Source of the DNA: Sphingobacterium sp. GVS05A
Lineage (GTDB): Bacteria; Bacteroidota; Bacteroidia; Sphingobacteriales; Sphingobacteriaceae
Assembly (NCBI RefSeq): GCF_019969845.1
Contig: NZ_JAHXYR010000008.1
Span: 62,001 to 126,000, forward strand
DNA: 64,000 nucleotides
Reading direction: 5' to 3'
Below are positions 60,085 through 64,000 of the stretch, one piece after another. The stretch's first letter is position 1, and each line of letters opens with the position of its first letter. The position numbers and the translations under genes are program-made. Below the pieces are notes generated by a model. That model was not told the origin of the DNA and did no database searches. It saw nothing but the letters and a program-made list of their open reading frames with translations.

Positions 60085-60092
60085 CAAATTTA
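60085..60092 (-). promoter_or_regulatory. Putative -7 box of gcvT
   Basis: On the minus strand TAAATTTG fits TAnnTTTG exactly, 23 bp before the gcvT ATG. No -33 TTTG is evident at the expected spacing. Confidence 0.45.
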
Positions 60093-60141
60093 ATAAAATA
60101 TACGTGATTCCTAGCTTTGATTCTATTTTAGAACAAACGAT

Positions 60142-60960
60142 TTAATTCGTTACTTTCAACGAATAAACCGTCAGTTCAGCATCTTCTGTATCAGTATCTT
60201 CGCAGAGTAAGAAAATTAAACCGTTATCGGTTTTCTCCTTGAAGGTGATTCCCTCAAATTTGTGATTTTCGGGTATTTGAAATACTTTAGGTTTGGAAGA
60301 CAGATCTGTTGATATTTTCCCAAGTAAAGATCCTGCGATCTCTCCATCGAGATAGGTCGATTTTGCATCTTCTGCAGTGGCGATGAAATAAATGTCATCA
60401 CCGACAACTGTCGCATCGGCAAAACCAGTACTGATCCCATTTAACGTGGGTAATTCGATAGTAATGTACCTCGATTTATCTTCATCATTACTGTTATATT
60501 CTAAAACAGCATTGATGCCTTTGGGGCCATTTCCTCTATTGAAAAACAATATCCGGTCATCAATATGTACAACGCCTTCTATGTTAAAGTCCTCTTTGCT
60601 TATCCCAAATTTCTGCATAAAATGCGTATATATCTTACTATAGTCTTCCTGTATGACCTTTTTTCCGTCCCAAATAAAACGATTGTTTCTTTTTTCAGTT
60701 GACCCTGAGCCATAGAGATAATAACGATTGCCATCGAATGTAATTGATTCAAGATCCATTTTATTCGCTTTGCTTATATTTTCCATGGGCTCAGCTTCCA
60801 ACAAGACTGTTTTGGATAAGCGTTGTTGAGCGAGGTTATAGCTATAGAGGTAATTGCTGTTGTCCGAAACTATATGAAGCTCATCATTGTTGTAGACAAT
60901 CCCAGATGCTGCCGCGATGCCCGATATGCTAATAAATGCTTCGAGAATTAATTTTAACAT
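60142..60960 (-). CDS. Secreted beta-propeller-like protein, function unknown
   Basis: A 272-residue protein with a hydrophobic N-terminus (MLKLILEAFISISGIAAASG) that may be a signal or anchor. The body has repeated strands of the kind NDELHIVSDNSNYLYSYNLA, NRYYLYGSGSTEKRNNRF and GDDIYFIATAEDA, suggesting a beta-propeller. It is of the conserved SdiA-regulated/DUF6929-like type seen in Bacteroidota, but I am unsure of the name. Its start overlaps the truC stop by 7 bp. No catalytic motif is visible. Confidence 0.65.
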   Translation of the reverse strand: MLKLILEAFISISGIAAASGIVYNNDELHIVSDNSNYLYSYNLAQQRLSKTVLLEAEPMENISKANKMDLESITFDGNRYYLYGSGSTEKRNNRFIWDGKKVIQEDYSKIYTHFMQKFGISKEDFNIEGVVHIDDRILFFNRGNGPKGINAVLEYNSNDEDKSRYITIELPTLNGISTGFADATVVGDDIYFIATAEDAKSTYLDGEIAGSLLGKISTDLSSKPKVFQIPENHKFEGITFKEKTDNGLIFLLCEDTDTEDAELTVYSLKVTN

Positions 60961-61646
60961 AATTCGTGTATGTTTAAGATTCCAAGTACTTTTTGGAAAT
61001 CGGATTGGATAGCTGCTTTTACATGAACAGTTTCACCAGACAGTGGATGTTTGAAGGTTAATTCAGAGGCATGCAGTAGCATCGTATCCATCTGGTAGTT
61101 CTCTTTCCAAAATTTATTTTGCTTATTACAACCATGCGGACGATCGCCGATAATGGGGTAAAAGATGTGTGCAAAGTGACGTCGTAGTTGATGCATGCGA
61201 CCTGTAAGTGGATTGGCTTCAACAAGACTGTACCTAGAAGTTGGAAATTTCCCGAAAGGAATATCGAGTTCACTCTTTGCTAATAATCGGAACGATGTCT
61301 GTGCATCTTGTAGTGTGCCATTTTCCTTTTTCAAAGGATAGTCGATAATCCCTTCCTCAGGAGCAAACCCTCGGAGCACAGCAAGGTATTTTTTATCAAT
61401 TTGATGTTCCTGAAAACTCTTTTGTAGGTATTGATCCGTTTCTTTGTTCAGAGAAAACAAAAGGACCCCGCCAGTTTTACGGTCCAGGCGATGAGCAGGG
61501 TATACGGTTTTGCCCAGCTGGTCACGTAGTATTTGAAGGGCAAATTCGGACGTGTCACGCGCAATGGATGAACGATGTACCAAAAGACCATGCGGCTTAT
61601 TGATCGCCACAATGGATTCATCTTCGTAAAGAATTTCTAAGGACAT
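60954..61646 (-). CDS. truC: Pseudouridine synthase, TruC-like (RluA family)
   Basis: A 230-residue enzyme. The catalytic motif AHRLDRKTGGVLLFSLNKE (Asp in RLD near residue 54) defines the RluA family. The start LEILYEDESIVAINKPHGLLVHRS is close to E. coli TruC, which makes pseudouridine 65 in tRNA-Ile and tRNA-Asp, and so are TSRYSLVEANPLTGRMHQLRR and HIFYPIIGDRPHG. No S4 domain is present, as in TruC. One base separates it from the DUF4359-like gene upstream. Confidence 0.9.
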   Translation of the reverse strand: MSLEILYEDESIVAINKPHGLLVHRSSIARDTSEFALQILRDQLGKTVYPAHRLDRKTGGVLLFSLNKETDQYLQKSFQEHQIDKKYLAVLRGFAPEEGIIDYPLKKENGTLQDAQTSFRLLAKSELDIPFGKFPTSRYSLVEANPLTGRMHQLRRHFAHIFYPIIGDRPHGCNKQNKFWKENYQMDTMLLHASELTFKHPLSGETVHVKAAIQSDFQKVLGILNIHELC

Positions 61647-61647
61647 A

Positions 61648-62016
61648 TTAGATTTTTTTCAATGCAGCAATAATTTCATCTGCTTTTTCATCAATCTTGG
61701 GGCTCAGCCAAATCTGTTTAAACGCACCACCTCCGATAATCTGTTCTGTGCCTTGCCATTTGATCTTGGTAAGAGAGAAAAGATAATAATTGTCTATAAC
61801 AACGGAATTCTGGACAAAACTGTCCACTAATTTGTTGCCGAAAAGTTGCATTCCCAATCCGAAAAAAGCCTGGTCTTTTGCATGAAGCTGACTTTTTAGT
61901 AATTGCTCAGCCTTTGCACGGACAATTTTTTCATGTTCCTCTTTGCTCGGGTTTGTCAGTATAGCCGCCAGCATGATGATAATCAGAAGCAGGGCAAATA
62001 TTCTTTTTTTGCTCAT
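61648..62016 (-). CDS. DUF4359-like small anchored protein
   Basis: A 122-residue protein with an N-terminal hydrophobic helix (RIFALLLIIIMLAAILTNPS) and a cytoplasm-like charged start (MSKKR). The N-P-S after the helix, with the following EEHEK and DNYYLFSLTKIKW block, resembles DUF4359, a family I recognise only by its layout. The role is unknown. It lies in the minus-strand run with truC and the propeller-like gene. Confidence 0.6.
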   Translation of the reverse strand: MSKKRIFALLLIIIMLAAILTNPSKEEHEKIVRAKAEQLLKSQLHAKDQAFFGLGMQLFGNKLVDSFVQNSVVIDNYYLFSLTKIKWQGTEQIIGGGAFKQIWLSPKIDEKADEIIAALKKI

Positions 62017-62161
62017 TTTTTTATGCTAAAATTAGTGTTGAGAGATCGTGTCACAACTGGATCTACCGCAATCAAAATTATTAAATAGATATTAGATATG
62101 CACAATTGTTTTGATATCGAAGTTGTGCAGCGAAGGGAAAACGGTGTGAAAAGGGTGGATC

Positions 62162-62659
62162 TTAGAAAGAAATTCCATTTAACAGCGAAAATGCCCAGGA
62201 AAAGAAAGTCCAGATTAGGTAACAAACACCAGCTATTAGGATAAATAGGATAAATACGATCATTAAGATAATACCGATGCCCGAACCTTTGTGCCGGCCT
62301 TCATAATAGTGCTCGCGTAGTAATTTGATATTCTTTTCATTGGCTTTACTATAGAAATCGAAGATATTACCTAGAAAGGGGATGCTTCCTAAGATCGCAT
62401 CAAGGGTGATATTGAGTAGCATACGGATGACTAACTTGGGGCTAGCACCATTTCGCCACATGGCGATGACCAGAACCAGTGATGTGCCAAAGCCAGCAAC
62501 AGCACCGCCCAAAGGAATCAGATTCAAGATCGGATCCAGTCCGAATCGGAAGTTGCCAATCTTGAACTGATTATCCATTAACCAAGATATTCGGTTGATC
62601 CAACCGAAATCTTGGTCTATTTGTTTCTTCTTATCTTCTGGAGATAATTCCCTCTGCAT
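62162..62659 (-). CDS. DUF4112 domain-containing membrane protein
   Basis: A 165-residue protein. The DUF4112 core is RLSWLMDNQFKIGNFRFGLD-like (seen here as ISWLMDNQFKIGNFRFGLDP) followed by LIPLGGAVAGFGTSLVLVIA and DAILGSIPFLGNIFDFYSKANEKN. There are three hydrophobic segments, near residues 45-72, 82-100 and 132-155. The function of the family is unknown. It starts three bases after the SIMPL gene stop, so the two are likely one transcript. Confidence 0.85.
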   Translation of the reverse strand: MQRELSPEDKKKQIDQDFGWINRISWLMDNQFKIGNFRFGLDPILNLIPLGGAVAGFGTSLVLVIAMWRNGASPKLVIRMLLNITLDAILGSIPFLGNIFDFYSKANEKNIKLLREHYYEGRHKGSGIGIILMIVFILFILIAGVCYLIWTFFSWAFSLLNGISF

Positions 62660-62661
62660 GA

Positions 62662-63378
62662 TTATAATAGTTCGAAAGAAGCGCTGATTTCGCTCGTTAC
62701 TTTCATTGGTCTGATATTTAAGTCAAGGCCATTTTCACCAGCAGCGTCTGCCGCTTCAGCCATGGCGCCTTTATACATCGCATTACGCATCATTGGTTGA
62801 ACACCAAAGATAATCTGTTGCGGTGTCTCAGAAAGCACGATCGCTTTACCGATTTTCTGCCCTGCTGCTTCGGCAAGAATTTGTGCATTCGCTTTCGCAT
62901 CCAATACAGCTTTCGTTTTTAAGGTCTTTTCTAACTCTTTTTTCTTCGAATAATCATATTCACTGATGTAAGTGCTTTGAATACCTGCTTTATCAACCCC
63001 ATCCAACAATTGATCTAAGTTGTTTAAGTTTGTTACTTTAATGCGGTATTGTCTAGAAAGTAAGATATCCGTATCCTTTTTCTTTTTTTCCGGTGTATTG
63101 TAACTCCAGATATTTTGGATCGTAAAATCTTCTTTTTTAATACCAGCTTTTGTTGCCGAGTCAAATAAGTCTTTTTCTAACTTGTCTATAGCAACCTTTT
63201 TCTTGGTGTTTCCATTGTCATAAAACTCTTTTAGTGTAACATCTATATAGATGATGTCTGGAGTCACTTCTTCTTCTGCGCGACCCACTGTGGATACAAA
63301 TTCTTTATTTACCATTTGTTGAGCGTTTAGTTTTGTCATCAAACCTAAAAAAGCCAGTCCTAATAATATTTTTTTCAT
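62662..63378 (-). CDS. SIMPL domain-containing secreted protein
   Basis: A 238-residue protein with a signal peptide (MKKILLGLAFLGLMTKLNAQ). The SIMPL (DUF541) domain follows: STVGRAEEEVTPDIIYIDVT, a LDGVDKAGIQSTYISEYDY segment, KAVLDAKANAQILAEAAGQ and GKAIVLSETPQ. The end VTSEISASFEL is the usual closing strand. SIMPL proteins occur in the periplasm of many Gram-negative bacteria and are linked to oxidative-stress resistance in some, but the biochemistry is unknown. It heads the run with the DUF4112 gene. Confidence 0.92.
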   Translation of the reverse strand: MKKILLGLAFLGLMTKLNAQQMVNKEFVSTVGRAEEEVTPDIIYIDVTLKEFYDNGNTKKKVAIDKLEKDLFDSATKAGIKKEDFTIQNIWSYNTPEKKKKDTDILLSRQYRIKVTNLNNLDQLLDGVDKAGIQSTYISEYDYSKKKELEKTLKTKAVLDAKANAQILAEAAGQKIGKAIVLSETPQQIIFGVQPMMRNAMYKGAMAEAADAAGENGLDLNIRPMKVTSEISASFELL

Positions 63379-63510
63379 GTTTTACTATCTTAAAGTTTTA
63401 TAATAATACGATTGCTATTGTCGCATTGCTACAAGATTGGAGCCAAAGTTGACAAAAAAGTTTAACGGATAAAAAAAATAAAAACGTTAAGATTTTTAAT
63501 TTTATTTCTA

Positions 63511-63518
63511 TACCTTTA
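63511..63518 (+). promoter_or_regulatory. Possible -7 box of the cold-shock gene
   Basis: TACCTTTA is one base off TAnnTTTG and lies 23 bp before the ATG. A -33 TTTG cannot be placed with confidence. Confidence 0.35.
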
Positions 63519-63540
63519 GGGAAATTAATAAAATAGTGCC

Positions 63541-63732
63541 ATGCAAGAAGGTAAAGTAAAATTCTTTAATGAGACCAAAGGTTTCGGTTTCATCATCCCT
63601 AATTCAGGCGAGAGCGAAATTTTTGTTCACGTTTCTGGATTAGTTGACAAAGTTCGTGAGAATGACAATGTATCTTACGAAGTTGAACAAGGCCGTAAAG
63701 GTCTTAATGCGGTAAATGTAAGAGTTATCTAA
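63541..63732 (+). CDS. Cold-shock-domain protein (CspA family)
   Basis: A 63-residue single cold-shock domain. It has the RNP1 motif KGFGFIIPNSGE (close to KGFGFI) and the RNP2 segment EIFVHVSGL, and ends GLNAVNVRVI. Such proteins bind single-stranded RNA or DNA and act as RNA chaperones. The length is typical for the short bacterial CSPs. It is monocistronic, with a terminator at 63758-63788. Confidence 0.96.
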   Translation: MQEGKVKFFNETKGFGFIIPNSGESEIFVHVSGLVDKVRENDNVSYEVEQGRKGLNAVNVRVI

Positions 63733-63757
63733 TTAGATTCAAGATATATTTATTGTG

Positions 63758-63788
63758 AAAAAGCCTATGCCATCAGCATGGGCTTTTT
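63758..63788 (+). terminator. Terminator of the cold-shock gene
   Basis: AAAAAGCCTATGC at 63758-63770 pairs with 63776-63788 (one G-T pair), with T at the end. It lies 25 bp past the stop. Confidence 0.88.
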
Positions 63789-63848
63789 TATTGAGCTAAT
63801 ATTTTGGACTGATAATTGTACTAACATGTTTCAAATATATAGTTTAAC

Positions 63849-64000
63849 ATGAAACGTACTTTAGTATTGATCCTTTCAGTTGTAGTGGCAATTTCGATGT
63901 CCGCATGTTATTCCACGCATCATGGACATGGGCATAGACACAAAGGTGGATCGAAGGGAATGCCCCCTGGTCAGGCAAAAAAATATTATGGAGAACAATC
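63849..64000 (+). CDS. Partial His/Gly-rich lipoprotein (cut by window end)
   Basis: The frame from ATG 63849 runs 50 codons to the window edge. A lipoprotein signal with lipobox SMSAC (Cys20) is followed by a His-rich segment YSTHHGHGHRHKGGSKG and then MPPGQAKKYYGE. The S-K-G-x-P-P-G-Q-A-K motif is shared by small Bacteroidota lipoproteins, some of which are named quinol oxidase subunit 4 in databases; I do not take this name as proven. The His-rich stretch may bind metal. Confidence 0.7.
   Translation, partial: MKRTLVLILSVVVAISMSACYSTHHGHGHRHKGGSKGMPPGQAKKYYGEQ

Overview
The window looks like a piece of a Bacteroidota chromosome, most likely from Sphingobacterium or a close relative (Sphingobacteriaceae). 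Evidence: a GldH gliding lipoprotein, a RicT/PSP1 protein with a Cys-rich N-terminus, a tricorn-type S41 peptidase, signal peptides ending in AQ or a lipobox, promoter-like TAnnTTTG boxes, and an AT-rich genome with dense, often overlapping genes. The genus is inferred from general familiarity, not from a search. I saw no insertion sequence, prophage, CRISPR array, rRNA or recognisable tRNA.

Layout. 0-12 kb: partial gcvH, anmK, then minus-strand housekeeping genes (cdsA, a CPBP protease, a tricorn-like peptidase, a zinc-ribbon protein, a Nif3-family protein, an RsmI-like methylase). 12-20.6 kb: apaG, an ABC-F ATPase, two parS-like sites, mnmG, an Ig-like lipoprotein, a gamma-carbonic anhydrase and nadB. 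20.6-24.05 kb: a 3.4-kb gene-free, very AT-rich segment. Its left end has a cluster of DnaA-box-like 9-mers and a reversal of both C/G and A/T skew near 21.0 kb, so I read it as the probable oriC. The remaining 3 kb carries about 26 degenerate copies, in both orientations, of a motif close to GATTCTnAnnGgCTTTATTT, including about four tandem units of 153-155 bp. This is the most unusual element of the window. 24-38.5 kb: nadA, thiL, scpA, dxs, dnaA, three small secreted proteins, lpxK, gldH, ricT, holB and dnaN. 38.5-45.2 kb: two DedA paralogues, a CAP protein, yicC, gmk, nadD and a three-gene secreted cassette ending in a formylglycine-generating-enzyme-like protein. 45.2-48 kb: kduD, a DUF4861 protein and kduI (uronate catabolism). 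48-64 kb: surE, mqnD, secA, a SPOR protein, an M20 amidohydrolase, an M28 peptidase, rhodanese, gcvT, truC, a SIMPL protein, a cold-shock protein and a partial lipoprotein.

How it fits together. Replication and segregation functions gather around 14-38 kb: parS-like sites, putative origin, scpA, dnaA, holB and dnaN. That makes this the origin-proximal domain, although dnaA lies about 9 kb from the putative origin and dnaN about 6 kb beyond dnaA. NAD synthesis is represented three times: nadB and nadA diverge from the two sides of the putative origin, and nadD lies at 42 kb. The two glycine-cleavage genes sit at opposite ends of the window and are not in one operon.

Limits. All family calls come from reading motifs by eye. 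Counts of bases and repeats were made by hand.
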